DNA of 64,000 bases, from NCBI GenBank assembly GCA_018296165.2, contig JACKQL020000072.1:62001-126000 (forward strand), in the 5' to 3' direction. This document shows positions 44,574 through 57,394 of the stretch, piece after piece. A model generated the notes under the pieces. It was not told the DNA's origin. It worked only from the letters and a program-made list of their open reading frames with translations, and searched no databases. The translations under genes were made by a program, and so were the position numbers. How positions within the stretch are numbered: position 1 is the first letter of the stretch; every line of letters starts with the position of its first letter. This DNA is from Termitomyces sp. T153 (taxonomy: Eukaryota > Basidiomycota > Agaricomycetes > Agaricales > Lyophyllaceae).

Positions 44574-47412
44574 CTACACTGCTCCAAAATTTAAAGACCC
44601 TTCCAGATATTCTTCTTCCTCATTGTCTTCATTTTTACTGTCCTCATCCCTGATTTTGTCTTCTTCATTATCCAAATCATTTTCTTTATATAAATCCTCT
44701 TCAGTTACTGATTCTGCTCCTTCTTGGGCTTGAAGGTTCACAAGCTCTTCTTCTGAGGAATCAGAAGAAGAGACTGACCCAAATACCTCTGGAGAGTATG
44801 CAATTTCCATACTTTTTTGCATCTTGTGAGTTGCATCTTGTGTAATCTGGTGTCTAATTCCACCACCCTATAAAATGCACAAACATATCTCTGTCAACAA
44901 AACTAGACATTTTTCGATATTAGTGCTTTGATCAACAATAAAAAAACTTGATATTTGCTTACACATTGATGTAATAATGCTCATAATCCACATTCTTTTC
45001 TTGTGGCTTCCTTGCCATAGATTGACCCAATAGTTCATCAGTAGTATTCCCTGAAAATCTTGGAATAAGATGAACTGCACACAAAACATTGGCAGGATCA
45101 ACAAATGCAAATGCATCATCACCCTTCATAAAGCCAATTTGATACATGCACTTTTCAACAGGGCCTGATTTGGCTTCATAATCAAGCCCATAATAATGAC
45201 CCCAAAGAAACTCTAGTTGCTGAAATGATTCTCCACTTCCTAAAATTTCCACCATTGCATGGAAAATCTTCACAATATGGAATACCAGTAGGGATGGAAT
45301 CTGCAATCATTCTTATCTGCAAGAACCATCAGATCAGGCTGTCAACATGGATTGATTGTATCTTGATCATGTTAATTGTTATATGTAGTGTAATTGATAT
45401 GCAAAGTCTTGTGCTCATAGATGATTGAAACTTTAATGATAAGATTTCCACAATGTTTGTCTTTGATTTCAACATCTTGAGGAAGTAGACATGTCAAAAA
45501 ATGATCAATGAGTTTGGGCATGAAGTTCTGATTTACATATTTAGTATTTTAACTACAAATTAGTGACATTTGGATATAGTGTAATAGCAGGATCATTTTT
45601 ATGATCATTCAACCATTGAAAAAGATTCATAGATGATTTTCTTGTCTTTGAAATGTAATAATGTTCCTCTGAATTAGTTAGTGGCAAGTTTCCTCATCAA
45701 CAATATCCTTCATAGCACAAAATCTAGCATTTTGCTGCTCATGTAAACCAATATGCTTCTCAAACTGATTCTTATAAGTTCATGCATAAAATGCCTTGAC
45801 TTGTTTATGTACCATTTCACCCTCATTAAATTATTAAATAAGAATCATAAGAATAATGATCCTAGCTCACAATTTGAGTTGAATAAGAATCTGTAAGACC
45901 AAAGCATTGGATTGCTTCTGGATAATGAACTATTAAATGAATCTTTGGAGTATTGAGTATAAAGAATCTTAGTTTACAAGATAGCACAACAGGCTCAGAT
46001 GCTTTCATTTTTCCTGACTTCTTTGCACTAGTATCTACTTTTCTACATGCAGAAGCAGCAGCCTCTTTCAGTATTCCACATGTTTCAAATTTAGGACAGA
46101 CTTCATTAGCAAAAACAAAGCTGTCAAGTCATACCAGATGTTTGGCCACAGAATATTTCAAGAGACTATTCTGTGTACAGTCTCATTTTAGCTGAAGCAT
46201 GCCAAGATCCAATAGCAAACAAGAAATTTTGAACTCTCTTATCAATGCTGTGGCTAGTTTGTTGAAAAAGTCCTTCAGAGCATAGAGCTGCATTCTTATT
46301 GAAAGAGTCTTAGATGGATACTAGAAAGATATGTAATGGCATACTTACAATAAATCCTCATACTCCCAAGCAGCAAAACTATGCATTTCAGAAACATTGT
46401 TGTGAAACTTTTATATAGTTGATCAACCAAAAGGTGCTATTTTATGATAGCTGATATAAAATCAAGATAGAATCAGATTATAATGAGCAGACTTCTTACT
46501 GCAGATCCAATTCAGCAACAGAATTCAAACCATATGTATGCAACATACAAATAAGATGTGTAAAAACTTGCTTCCAAACACCAAGTTCAAACTTATGCAT
46601 GAGATCAGAAACAAATAGATCAAAGTAATTTTCCTTATTTGATAAAAGCAGCTGTGAGAACACATTCTGAGCAGATGTAGTAAGTATTATTGGTATAAGA
46701 ATTGGTTCATTCCTAGCCTGAATTGGCACAAGAGATTGACTAAGAATCTTATCAATTGCTTTGCCTGTTGCAGCATATCCCTTTGTAAAAATGTATTTTC
46801 TTGCTTTTAGGACTTGACCTTGATGTGCATCACTGTCTGTCCAAAGATTTTGTGACCAAATAATATCATGAAGCTTTGTGCCAACATGCATGACTTTAAG
46901 AAAAAGGATGAAAGAATGAAGTTGTAGCCTTAGGTTGCTCCAAAACTTCTTGTGCTATCAAAGCTAGTCAGAGGATTACATGGATCTACATCTGTATTCT
47001 TATGTATAAATATGGGAGTGTTAGCTACATGGTGAATGTTGAGATCTTGATCAGGATGTTGTGTTGGAGGAATATGATAGTGTCAAAACAACCCCAGTTC
47101 ATCACATCCAGTGTCAAAGAGCTCTGGTGAAGGAGATTGTTCTGGACATGGCTCAGCATCAATACATTGCCTCTTGCTTTTATGAATCTGAGTCTGCTGC
47201 AGATAATGCTCAGCAAACTGCCATAGATGATGTGCAGGATGTGGTTCAGATGGGAGACAATCAATGAGATGAGCTAGGGGTTTGCAAGTGTGTACTTCAC
47301 ATGCAGAAATAAGCAGAATATTAGAATTGTCCATAGAATAATGATCTTGATGAAATAGCATGATATCTGGAGAAACAGGTCTGGCAGGGGGAGAGTCCAT
47401 CATGAGTTCCAA
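44574..47412 (-). pseudogene. Plavaka-type transposase, broken
   Basis: Minus strand, N to C. 47025-47412 is a His/Pro-rich N-terminal region (LFHQDHYSMDNSNILL). 46496-46891 contains ESLV-like SQSLVPIQARNEPILIPIIL and the hallmark LFVSDLMHKFELGVWKQVFT. 44959-45306 contains FQQLEFLWGHYYGLDYEAKS and DAFAFVDPANVLCAVHLIPR followed by YEHYYINV. 44574-44822 is the acidic tail. The DLMHEFELGVWK and FVDPxxVLRGCHLIPAF blocks are, from family knowledge, characteristic of the transposases abundant in Agaricomycetes. Many stops and frameshifts lie between the blocks, including 45300-46490, where only scraps can be read. It cannot encode a functional enzyme. Confidence 0.65.
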
Positions 47413-49252
47413 ATTCCTAGGCAGAGTCTCTTAGGATGAGTAAGTGATGTTAGAACTATGGGATATTAGTATAAAAAACAATATATAATCACTTCTGTTC
47501 AAAAAACTCATATTTGATTGCTCTTGACTAGTGATAACTGTTTGCTTTTGTTGAGTACATAAATTTGGTGGTTTGTCACAGCACAAGTGGTTCTAAAGGA
47601 CTGGTGACAGTATACAATTGAACATAATGCTAGCTATACTGTGATGGCAGTAGAATATAAGAAGAGCAAAGGGTGGGAAAGGCAAATTGACAAGTTGCAA
47701 ACTACTTATATACCTGCATGCCATAATAAGAGCCTGCAGATAAGGAAAAGTCTAACCATGATTGTTCCCATACATCTCTAATTATAATCCTGTTTGTTCC
47801 TATCCATATCTGACTCACTGCCTTCTATCTTATATAACTTTACTATAAACAGAAATCTGGACTGTTCTGAATGATATGAACACTTGGATTAGATTAGACT
47901 ACATGATTAGATAAGACTCTGAGTTGGATAACTTGACTCTATCTAAACAATCTTGACATTGATCCTTTATCATTGGCTGCTGGCAACTTGTTGAGGTTTT
48001 GCCAGGTCATCACAAATGAGTGGTCACAGTGGGCACTGGCCACTGTGATCAAATTAGATCAGACCAATTCTGATCAAGTTGGTAGATTAGATTGAGAAAT
48101 TGAAACTACACTGGTGTCACCAAGTCACACACAAAATAGCCTTACTGCAGTCATTGGGCTAGCAGTTGAACATCATTTGACAATGCCTTCCAAGAAATGC
48201 TCAGCATTTAAGAACCACTCTTCAGCTAAGACTTGGAACTGCTCCCCAGCCAAGCTGCAGAGCTTGCACCATACACAATTCTCACTTGTATTAGCTCTTT
48301 GAAATGGAATCAATGCCGATATGCAACAAGGCAAAGAATTGTGAGTCAAATTGCCATATCATGACATTCTCATACTGACTCAGACTCTACTAGGACAGGT
48401 CTTCTCTTACCATTCCATTGTGCTAGGAAACTTGTCCCATGTCTCACCAACCCCTTCCTCAAATTAAACACCATATTTTTTAAGAGCCTCATAGCAGCAA
48501 ATCTTATGAATGTGAGCTACATGGCAGGTGTGAGGGAATGCAATCAAGAAGACAGAGGCCTCAAGGAAGATCAGTACACAGATGAGGAATCTGATGAGAG
48601 TAGCAACAACAAAAAATGTGATTGTTGAATGCTTGGTATTTATGCTGAATGACTGACTATATGTGGATTGTGTTGTCTTGGTGTACAACATCATCTTATC
48701 ACTTGAACCCAACATTCCATTATACTAGAAGAGGCTATGCCAGTCAATTGGAAGAGAAGACTTTCATAGTAGTGATTTACAAAAATTCATAATGATAGTA
48801 TGCATATATTCTGATATAATCTGTGATTCAACAAGTGCTAACATCTCTCAGATTGTGGGAAGAGCTGGAAGTGCACATACTGCTGACACACAAAAGGTCA
48901 AGGATGCAATTGTTATGTTAATGCAGCATGCATCAATGAAGTATCTCATCCCTACCATGGTGTCACCCTTGCCTCACAAAGAATTGGCTTGTGGATTCAA
49001 TAACATTGATACAGGATTGCTGATCTATCCTGCAAAACATGCCTGGAAGTACTGTGACTTGTAAGCTTATCATCTCTTACAATTCCATGCTTATGATTTG
49101 TTCCAGCTTTTGTCAACAATTGCAAGATGGGAAAGTCTAGGTGACAGTGCATGATTTTCCTCTATTCCTGTATGATAATACATGCTGCTTCAAAACAAAT
49201 TTGATCACTTTTCCTGATCCAAGCAACCAACAGGAGAAAATATATCATGATT
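47413..49252. other. Interior of Plavaka copy 2 or another repeat; unassigned
   Basis: CpG-poor. A 90-codon plus frame at 48792-49064 (VGRAGSAHTADTQKVKDAIV; MKYLIPTMVSPLPHKELACG) is protein-like. Upstream scraps at 48440-48640 include SDESSNNK and a Leu/Asn-rich stretch, with MPSKKCSAFKNHSSAKTWN near 48183. They could be exons of one transposon protein on the + strand. The family is not recognised. Confidence 0.3.
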
Positions 49253-50442
49253 GTCACGACCTGTCCCCTGGACCCCTGCACGTCATCCGGCAACCTCCCA
49301 TTCCCCAAAAACCCCAACGCTCCACCAAGCTTCCGCCCATGCCCCATGCCTATTTCAATTAGCCCCAACGCACCCTTGGCTAACTCCGACGCCTCCCTGG
49401 CTAACTCCGACGGCCCCCTGGCCAACTTCGACGCCTTCTCCGTAGCCACTGACACTTACCCTGGATCTTCCAAACCCCGAGAACCACCCCCACTGTTCCT
49501 GATCTTTGCCACCCATCATCAACTCAACACCCTGGCTCCTCCGATCCATTCTGGAGTGTCACAACAACCTCAGGGCAGCCCACATTCCCAAATGATCCCA
49601 TCAACATATCAATGCGGCCCGACCCTTGATCGCAACTGATATCCGCCAACTCTGTCGAGCTCTGCCAAGCCCCACTGCCACAGCCAACATACTCCAAAGT
49701 TCTCCAGTAGTCAGTATATAAGACGTCGAGTAGCTCTTCGTACTCTAGTCTTGATATTTACCTACCTATTGTTAACGTTACCTATGGTCTGATTGTTTCC
49801 TTTCTCATGTTCCATGTTCCGTGTCTTGTGTTCCTTACCCTCAGTTTCCCGGTCTTATCTCAGTCTCCCGGTCTTATCTCAGTCTCCTGGTCTTGTCTTG
49901 TCTCCATTTTGTTATCATTCTCGTTATCATTTCGTATCTCCACTCAAATCTATTCTTGTTCCATCTCAACTCCATTTCATTTTGTCTGACGCTGTCTCGG
50001 TGACTCCATCCAGCCATTGTGCCCAAGTCTTCCTCAACCTTAACGACCTCACAAACTCTGCGATTATGATTACAAACCCTGACACTCTTTCCCCAGATCT
50101 GAACCTCACTCTTTGCTTGGTTCCGGACTCCATCAACCTCAATTGATCTTGCATCAAACCCCGGCTCTGCTCCCATTGATCACGTAGCCTCCCACCCCTT
50201 CATGTCTGCAAATCTCCTCTACGGTCTTCTGCCTGAACCCCGCCAAGCCCGTCCCATTTCCTCACAATCCAACTTCTCCAGACCTCCCCAGGCCTGTTCA
50301 GATCACATCCCACCAACTGTCCATACAAGCAATCAGTGTCCTGAACACTTTTGAGTGTCCGGTTGCCAGTGCAAGGGGATCACACCTGCCTAGTAAGGAC
50401 TCGCCCAGTGCAGCTGAGCCCCCAGGGTCAGCGGAACCTGAC
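49253..50442 (+). repeat. LTR-like repeat family B, copy 3
   Basis: Starts TGTCACGACCTGTCCCCTGG and matches 23871-24937 to GGAACCTGAC. Shared landmarks are AGTAGTCAGTATATAAG, TAGTCTTGATATT, ACCTATGGTCTGATTGTTTC and CTGCCTAGTAAGGACT. It retains many CpG (for example CTCCGACG), unlike its surroundings and unlike copy 1, so it is the youngest insertion here. It lacks the about 250-bp 3' part present in copies 1 and 2. Open frames on both strands (49247-49639, 49793-50146, 49162-49455) are by-products of its pyrimidine-rich composition. Confidence 0.6.
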
Positions 50443-50477
50443 AATGATAAGTACAATGAAATCACAAAAGAGCTGTG

Positions 50478-50630
50478 TCAAGGGGCCCTTCTCACTACAG
50501 TGCATTTTCCATTGTATCATGTATTTTGATTCACTGATGTGCTCTTTTAGGTTATCAAGGGGCCCTTCTCACTACAGTGCATTTTCCATTGTATCATGTA
50601 ATTTTATTGATTGATGTGCTCTTTTAGGTG
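50478..50630. repeat. 77-bp tandem duplication
   Basis: Two adjacent units (50478-50554, 50555-50630) share TCAAGGGGCCCTTCTCACTA, CAGTGCATTTTCCATTGTAT and GATGTGCTCTTTTAGGT with a few differences near the middle. No coding content. Confidence 0.8.
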
Positions 50631-52228
50631 TGCCAACACATGTTGTTTGGCTCTGAAATTGACTGAACAGAAAGTCATGCAATTAAATGCCCAATTGCCA
50701 ATAAATATTGCATTACAAAAATCACACTGGAAATCATAGTCTATTCAGCAGTTCAGGCATGCCATTAATAATGTCACATTTCTGTGTTAACATGACATAC
50801 TCAGGCTCATTTTGCTTTGAGCTCAGTGAATCAATCAGACATGGACAAAAGTCTATTTTCATTTTTGACTTTTGATTACAATGTACTTGGTTTATTCATG
50901 GACACAGCATGGGCAAAAGGAACATTAGCATATTGGAATAAGTAAGTGGACATTGTGCATGCTCTAAAAATCCCTAATGTACATTTGTAGGTTGTTTTAT
51001 GGTAGTGGGTACTATCCATCACAACTGCAAAGGGCAACCCTCCTTGGCAATGCCAGATGACAATATCTGTTGCCTGGTGAAAGCTCACCAACAATACATT
51101 CAAAAGGAGCAACAACAACTTGAAGATGAATCTGAAGATTGCTGACAGCATCAAGATTCTTGAGCAGAGGAGAACCAGGATCAATGTGAACTCACAAAAC
51201 ACAAACAGAGGAGCTCCAGCAGTTGACCAGGCAAGTATAGACATTTGCAGTCTAGTGGTGACCAATGCAAGCCAGGTGATGGCAGTGGCAAAGGTGAGGG
51301 GCATGACAGCAGTGAAAACAATAATGTGAATTATAGCAAGAGCAGAGGTGAGGGTTGTGGTGGCAGTGATGATGGCAACAGTAAAGGTGAGAGTAGTGAT
51401 GGCATTGAGACTGAAGATGATGGTGCTCTTGCCTCATCTTCCAAGAAATTCAACAAGTCTTCAAGAATAAGTCCATACAATGATTCAGATGAGGTGTAAG
51501 TTGGACTCTTGACATGCTCATTGGACTGGCTGCTGGCTTAGACAAACTTCTTGGATGGTCTTGGACTAACTTGAATGCTTGGGTGCTCATATTTCCTCTG
51601 TGTACCTATTTGCAACCTTGCATTCTCATATCTATTATATCTTAATTTTTATTGTCTTTCTACTTTTGTACCATTCTCAGTGCTTCTAGAAACAACACCC
51701 AACAACAACCAAATCTGGAGTCAGATCAAAAAGTGGAAATCCATTGTAAATGGTCTTGATCTCCAGACTTCCTGCATGTGACCACATACTAATATAATCA
51801 AAAGATAGCTCTTGGTTAAAAGTATTTGTGGTCCAAATATGGGAGGCCTACAATGAGTGGTAGGCCCAAAATACAGGGGTTGGAAGGGGCAATACTTGTT
51901 GGAATTATAGCCAGAGAACCAGTGCAGCCTGAGGGCTAGAATGGGGACCAGCAGATAGAGAGAGCAAAGGAGAATGAAGGAAAACTATAAGGAGGGAGAA
52001 TAGCACAGAGGGGGACTGGGACATCTCCTGACAGGAATCCCACATCATACTCATTACAATTTTAAAGTCATGCTGCATAATATTTGGATTGCTATAACCC
52101 ATAATAGGTTAAAATCATTTTACCTTTGCAAAATGAGTACAGGATGAGCACAAACCCACTTCCATGATATGCACATACTATATAATTTATACATTAGTAG
52201 GATTATCTTGTATAAGTGGTTTTATATG
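50631..52228. other. Unassigned CpG-poor DNA with a low-complexity frame
   Basis: A plus frame at 51245-51499 is very rich in Gly, Ser, Asp and Asn (GGSDDGNSKGESSDGIETED), preceded by 51120-51329 in another frame (NLKIADSIKILEQRRTRIN). It may be the tail of a transposon protein. No domain is recognised. The remainder shows nothing. Confidence 0.3.
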
Positions 52229-52256
52229 TCCATATTTTCTGAGTGACTTTTTGCCA
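52229..52256 (-). repeat. Candidate right terminal repeat of Plavaka copy 2
   Basis: The minus strand reads TGGCAAAAAGTCACTCAGAA then AATATGG, matching the ends at 22929 and 44129 in inverted orientation over about 25 bp with two or three mismatches. Confidence 0.5.
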
Positions 52257-54719
52257 ATATATGCATGCTCATCATGATTGTCCCAATCTGACAGATTCTA
52301 GGGCTTTGGTTGTTGAGAGATCACTAACTATTTTTTAGCATTTTTCTTGAAATAGACTCTCAAAACTTTTGACTTTTTTCTTTCAAAATCTATAAGCTTT
52401 GTGATGGGTTTTCTTTCAACTTTTCTGTCACTCTGCAGGGGAAGTCAAATTTGCAGTCACCAGGGATCTGTCATCTATCTGTCTGGCACTGTATACTGAC
52501 TTATGGGAGTGGAACTATCCCAGATCACATTTTGGTTCCACATGCACTCTCTAGCAAGTTTCTGTATGTTATTTTCCTTTTATTGCAAAGATTTTCCCAA
52601 TGATGGGAGGAGTGAGGAGCTTTGCAGCTAGAAGAGATTGGATATTTCAACTTTGACATGCTCACATGGCATACACTGTCTTTGTAGATGCAAGTCTATG
52701 ACAGTACAGTGATCTTTGTATGAAGCTTGACTGACCATACAAGTTGCATCCAAATGCAGAAGAATAAACTTTTTGAAGTCTTGCAATCTCATTGATCTCT
52801 TGTTGCTCAGACAAGGGAATTGATCTTTGAGTTTTACTCTAGATTCATTCTTGTTCTTCTATGTGATTAAGTTTTGTCAATGCAATAAAATAAATCAAGA
52901 AAGTTCTTCAATCACTGATCATTCCTTTGGTGTAAGGTATCTGCTATTGAGGGCTATTTGGTAGTGGACCCCAACATATCTGCCAAAGCTCCACCTCAGT
53001 TTGACTTCTAATTCTAGAGCTTACAATGTCCATTCTGAGACCATAGTTCTGATGCTTGTATCACACACAATACATGAAAGGCTCATTTTCCTTTGCTGCC
53101 TAATTGTGAACCTCTTTTTGAATCAAATTACCATGTGCCAAGTCATTGATTGTTTTTGTTGATATGTTGTATAGTGAAATGGAATGATATTTGTGGACAA
53201 GGAGGTTATCAGATTGGCCCTGCCAATGGTCCGATGTTCTGCCTAACAAGGAAACAATGTTTTTGAAGTCAGATGACACAAAAAATAGCAAGTGGCAATC
53301 AGCTAAATACAAGCTAGAATAACATGCTTCAGTATTCATATCTTTCAGAAATGACTCTTGTGCTTGATATCCAAGTAGTCTTGCCAGACACATAAATCTT
53401 CTCAATATTTCAAATCTATGAATATATGCAAACCTTATTTGCCCACTGTATAGATGCATCAATGTCTCTGGCTTCCAGCTGTATTGAATATCCTATGACA
53501 ACCATTTTAAATCAAAACAATGCTCATGTTAGCAATTAGCATTAATCAATGTTCAACATTCAGTTTGCAGTAAAGGTGATGCAAGTTGGACACAGGTCCT
53601 AAATAGCTGTCCCTTGCACTGAATGAAAGTGAGTGGATGTCCAATTATGAGATTCTCAACAACTGTTTTCCTTTCAATCTTTGCCCTTCCATACCTTGTC
53701 AATGCCTGGCCCTCCTTCATCACAATGAAGCATATGCCCCTTTCCTTCTGCTGAGTTACACTAGCCCACTTTTGACTAACTTGTGATAGACCTTGATGCC
53801 CACAATGGAGAATCTCCCACACCTGCTCTCAGCAGCATGCTCTCCAATGTACTTAGTACCACAGCCAAGTCCTTTCCTAGTGGTGGTGCATACCTTGCAT
53901 TCATTTGAACACCACCTTTTTCTCAAACCTTTTTTTTTTTTGATATTGTACTAGATAGCACCAACAAACACAACAATCTCCTTACAAAAGAACCTCTTGC
54001 CAAGTGTATGCTCACATGCATGTGTCCAACCTTTCTCTAGGCTTATTGGTTGTTCTAGGATGTCTTCACACTCAATACAAAGACTCTGGACTAGGAAACA
54101 GCCCATAGACAATTGTTGCACCTTCTTTTTTAACATCAACTCAAGCTACCAAAGGTGGTCTATGTAAAAATGAGCTGCATTGCTATATCACAGAAGCAAG
54201 TAGTATATTTTTTTTCTCACTTTCACTTTGGGATGAGAGCATTCATTATCATTATTGGTAGGTTATAGAGCCAATCTTAATCATAAGTCCCCTGTTTAGC
54301 AAGTGGGCAAAGGTAAGTTTGGGCTTGCATGTGTATTGGTCTGTGTGTGAGCTGGGAATGCTGATGCACACTACCTACCCCAGGTGGCCTTTACAAGAGA
54401 TCATTGGCAGATCTGGTCTGTCCTCTCAAGTGTTCTTCTGATTTTTGACTGATTGATGATTATGCATGCAGCTCCTGGCAAAGGCATGCCAGTGGGTAAA
54501 GAGCTCACAGAACTTTAAGTCAATAAAACCAAATCCCAGTGCATTCTATGTCTTGTTTAACATGAGTGTCAAGCAGCCTATTTTTGGTTATACCAGTATC
54601 TACAGACCTTATTGAGGTCCTTTGCCATGAGCAAGCTAGCGGGTCTGATGTTCATGGTCTTAGGGCATGGCGGAGTGGGTGACTCTTAGTGTAACAAATT
54701 GTTTCATTTGTACTGAAGT
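52257..54719. other. Unassigned CpG-poor DNA; Cys/His-bearing minus-strand relic
   Basis: Minus-strand frames at 53951-54139 (CIECEDILEQPISLEKGWTH; ACEHTLGKRFFCKEIVVF), then 53553-53822 (GRAKIERKTVVENLIIGHPL; CKGQLFRTCVQLASPL) and 53100-53462 look like successive pieces of one decayed protein with several Cys and His. I do not recognise it. A 13-base T run is at about 53929-53941. The rest of the stretch is featureless. Confidence 0.35.
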
Positions 54720-55094
54720 TGTTATTACAATCTATCTGAATTAGTGGGAGAACTGACCAAGAAGCACTTTCACACACACAACAGACAGCCCCAATTGCAC
54801 ATCCTTTCTGTTGGACTTGCAACCTCAACAATATCACACGACACTCTTCATACAGGATCACATAAAGGGCCACCAACATACAATCACTCTATAATATATG
54901 ACACACTGTTACACTGGACAATGGCTTCATTGTCCACCTTTCCTATATAACCATGGACATTTTGTAGAGCACCCTCAGTCAATTATATCAGACTGAGGGT
55001 GAGCAAACCTTACTTACATACATACACATAAACTGACTAGACCATAGAATAATCTAATATTGTTCTTAGAATCAATACAGTCTGATTTCTAACA
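54720..55094 (+). repeat. Probable 5' LTR of a Ty1/copia element
   Basis: The segment starts TGTTATTACAATC and ends TTTCTAACA, giving the 5-bp inverted ends TGTTA/TAACA. It holds a TATATAA box at 54944-54950, and is followed by GGTTATGGGTTTTC, a plausible primer-binding region, and by a copia-like gag 190 bp later. No second LTR is in the window to prove the limits. Confidence 0.5.
54944..54950 (+). promoter_or_regulatory. TATA box within the copia LTR
   Basis: TATATAA preceded by TTCC, 144 bp before the inferred LTR end, as expected for a promoter in the U3 region. Confidence 0.45.
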
Positions 55095-55284
55095 GGTTAT
55101 GGGTTTTCTGGTCAACAAACTTCATTGAAAGTTTTGACCACTAAGCATTAGACTTGGATAGAATCCTCAGTCTACCCTGACCTGACATCATCACATGCTG
55201 CATTGCATACCTCATCTCTTTGTCCTATGCTTCTCTGTCCTTTGCCTTGTTTCTGGCACCTTGTCCTTGTAAATCTTGTTCACC

Positions 55285-56606
55285 ATGGCTCCCAGATTGC
55301 CTGAAACATCAAAATCTGCAATTATGCAAACCAATGCCTCCAATCTGTCTGTCCTGCAACACATCATATGCCACAAATGGGAGGGCAAGAAGTATAGTTG
55401 CACAAATGGCAAATTCATGCAGTATTCTGAGAAGCTGAAGGATGCCCTAATCCTGGATGGTATTTATGTGCACACCTTCAATACCATTGCACCTTGTCCC
55501 AATCTTGACAACAAACCTTGTGTGCATGCCAATTGGGGCCTAAACAACTGTCTCACCATTACATTCATCAAAACTGCTCTTGATGATATGAACACCATGA
55601 CTTGGTTATGAATATGGGAGCTGCATATTGCTACTCTGACCTGAATACTTGCACCTAGAGGGAGGGACAGATCAAACAGATTGCCCTTCTGCAAGAGCTG
55701 CTCTCCATGTACTGCTCCACTTCTGAGCCCCTCCCAACCACTGCAGGTCACATTGCAGACATTGTACAACAAGCATTTGATATTGGCAAAGTTAACAGAG
55801 ACATTTTCACCTGCATTGCATTACTGAACAGCCTTAACAATCCCTCCTTTAAATCTCCCCAGAACTCAGTATCCACCCTGATCAGCAAGAGCACTTGGAG
55901 CTCACCATGTAATCCAATGGACATTTGTCTCCTCATGGAGAATGCACAGAACATCCTTAATGCCAAAGCAAAGTCCAGTCATGCTATGGCCTTGAGCATG
56001 AAAGGTGGTAGTGATAAGCATTGCAGCACAGATCTACCAGGACACAACCATGGCCCAAGTGCAACCTGCTGCAAAAACTGCTTCACACTCAAATGCCTAT
56101 GTAGGAGCACACAAAATCATTCTGCATACAAAAAGGAGGAGGGATGGCCAGCAAGATCATCATTGAGGCACAAGAAGCACAATGAGCATCCAAGAAGAAT
56201 GATTCCATTGCTACTACAAAATCCTTTGTTGCTGTAACTAGTCTTGATGGAAAGTTATGGTACATTGACCCCAACCAACTCAGGCAGCTTCCTTTGCCAC
56301 AAGAAACAGCTACCTTTGCTGTGATTGCCAACTCTCCTGAGCAGAACCCTAGTCATAGCACTAGGTATTGGAAGTACACAGGCTTCACTGCATTCAAAGA
56401 GATGAAGACAACTGTAGACTGGGACACATATGCAGGAGAGATCACAGAGAAAATACTCACTATAGACATCACACCAACAGGCAAATCAGGATATTCCCCT
56501 ATCACATCTTTGAAAGCAGTCCATTTTCTTGTAGACTCAGGCACAACAGTACACATTTTGCCATGTCAAGAAGACTTTACACATTACAACCTATTCCACC
56601 CCACAC
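55285..56606 (+). pseudogene. Ty1/copia gag and aspartic protease, truncated
   Basis: Starts at an ATG in a good context (TCACCATGGC). The gag part reads MAPRLPETSKSAIMQ and VHANWGLNNCLTITFIKTAL, then, after frameshifts, PTTAGHIADIVQQAFDIGKV and DIFTCIALLNSL, like the UBN2-type gag of copia elements. A degraded zinc knuckle follows near 56050-56120. The last frame (56294-56606) is a protease with KAVHFLVDSGTTVHILPCQEDF; D-S-G is intact. The frame is cut at 56606 by the chromovirus LTR. Integrase, RT and RNase H are not present on this side, nor found in the window. Confidence 0.7.
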
Positions 56607-56981
56607 TGTAAATATCAGGGGACTTCCATTTCCAACCTCCATGACCTATTCCTGTGCCTCCACAGCTTGTTTGATATCTCTGGAGCTCATTCCAGAACCC
56701 CAGAGATCTGCAGAAAACTGCAGAGTTATCCGTATTACCTCACTGATCATTGTTCTAGGGTTAGGATTAGCTCTGGTCTTCTATACAGTAGTTCCCATGC
56801 CTCTGCTGCCCACTGAGGTGCCGCACTGAGCAGGGGGATTCTTAGACTTGTTCTCTTTGAATTTCCCTCTGCTAGGTGATTAGTTACTGATTGTATTGTT
56901 GTCTACTCCTGCTAATATACTTTGGATTCCCCTCTGCTAGCTGTGTGACTCCAATCCACTGCCCCAGAGGTCACCCTTACA
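56607..56981 (+). repeat. 5' LTR of chromovirus B (LTR family A)
   Basis: 375 bp, starting TGTAAATATCAGGGGACTTC and ending CACCCTTACA, with canonical TG and CA ends. It is the inverse complement of the copies at 6150 and 25198. The 5 bp before it (CACAC) would be the target duplication; its partner would lie beyond the LINE, outside the window. Confidence 0.8.
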
Positions 56982-57394
56982 GCAGAACAAGTCTCCTAGA
57001 ACTGGTCTGGAAGCCCCTCATAGCTGCAAGGCACCTCCAAGCTGCTATCCATCACTTCCCCACCAGGATTAAGCACTGCATAGTTCTATGTCTCAGCTTG
57101 CCAACCCACACACCCTTGGAGGCCTCAGCTCCATGGGACAAAGCCTGGACTCACCTGCTACACCTAGAAACCCAGGTGCAATGAATGCAATCATCTCTCA
57201 CCCACTATACAATGAAACTCTCTACTCTCTGTCAAATCACAGATCTTATCTCCCAGTTACTCTAGGCACTAGGCACTGCTCAAATGCCTAACTCCTACCT
57301 CCACACCTCCCCTGACTGCATCTGCACCTGTCCCCACAGCTCCAGTGACTCTACAGCTGTGGATCCCATGCTCTGCACTACCAGATGCATACAA

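Larger units (their letters stand above)
44129..52256 (-). mobile_element. Plavaka-type DNA transposon, copy 2, with nested repeats
   Basis: The left end CAGCAAAAAGTTGCTCAAAA equals the end of copy 1 at 22929. Its inverted counterpart (TGGCAAAAAGTCACTCAGAA on the minus strand) lies at 52229-52256. Between them the minus strand carries transposase blocks at 44574-47412, and the family B repeat at 49253-50442 appears inserted. I infer that these two ends belong to one element of about 8.1 kb including insertions; the right end could instead belong to another copy. Basidiomycete Plavaka elements are CACTA/CMC relatives with large transposases. Confidence 0.5.

Noticed and set aside
49162..49639. 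Overlapping frames on both strands in a CpG-retaining segment
   Set aside because: They come from the C-rich family B repeat; periodic LANSDA/LARGASELA translations reflect short internal repeats, not a protein.
51252..51437. His/Cys-rich minus frame resembling a zinc-binding protein
   Set aside because: It is the antisense of a Gly/Asp/Ser/Asn-rich repeat; alternating H and C arise from the complementary codons.
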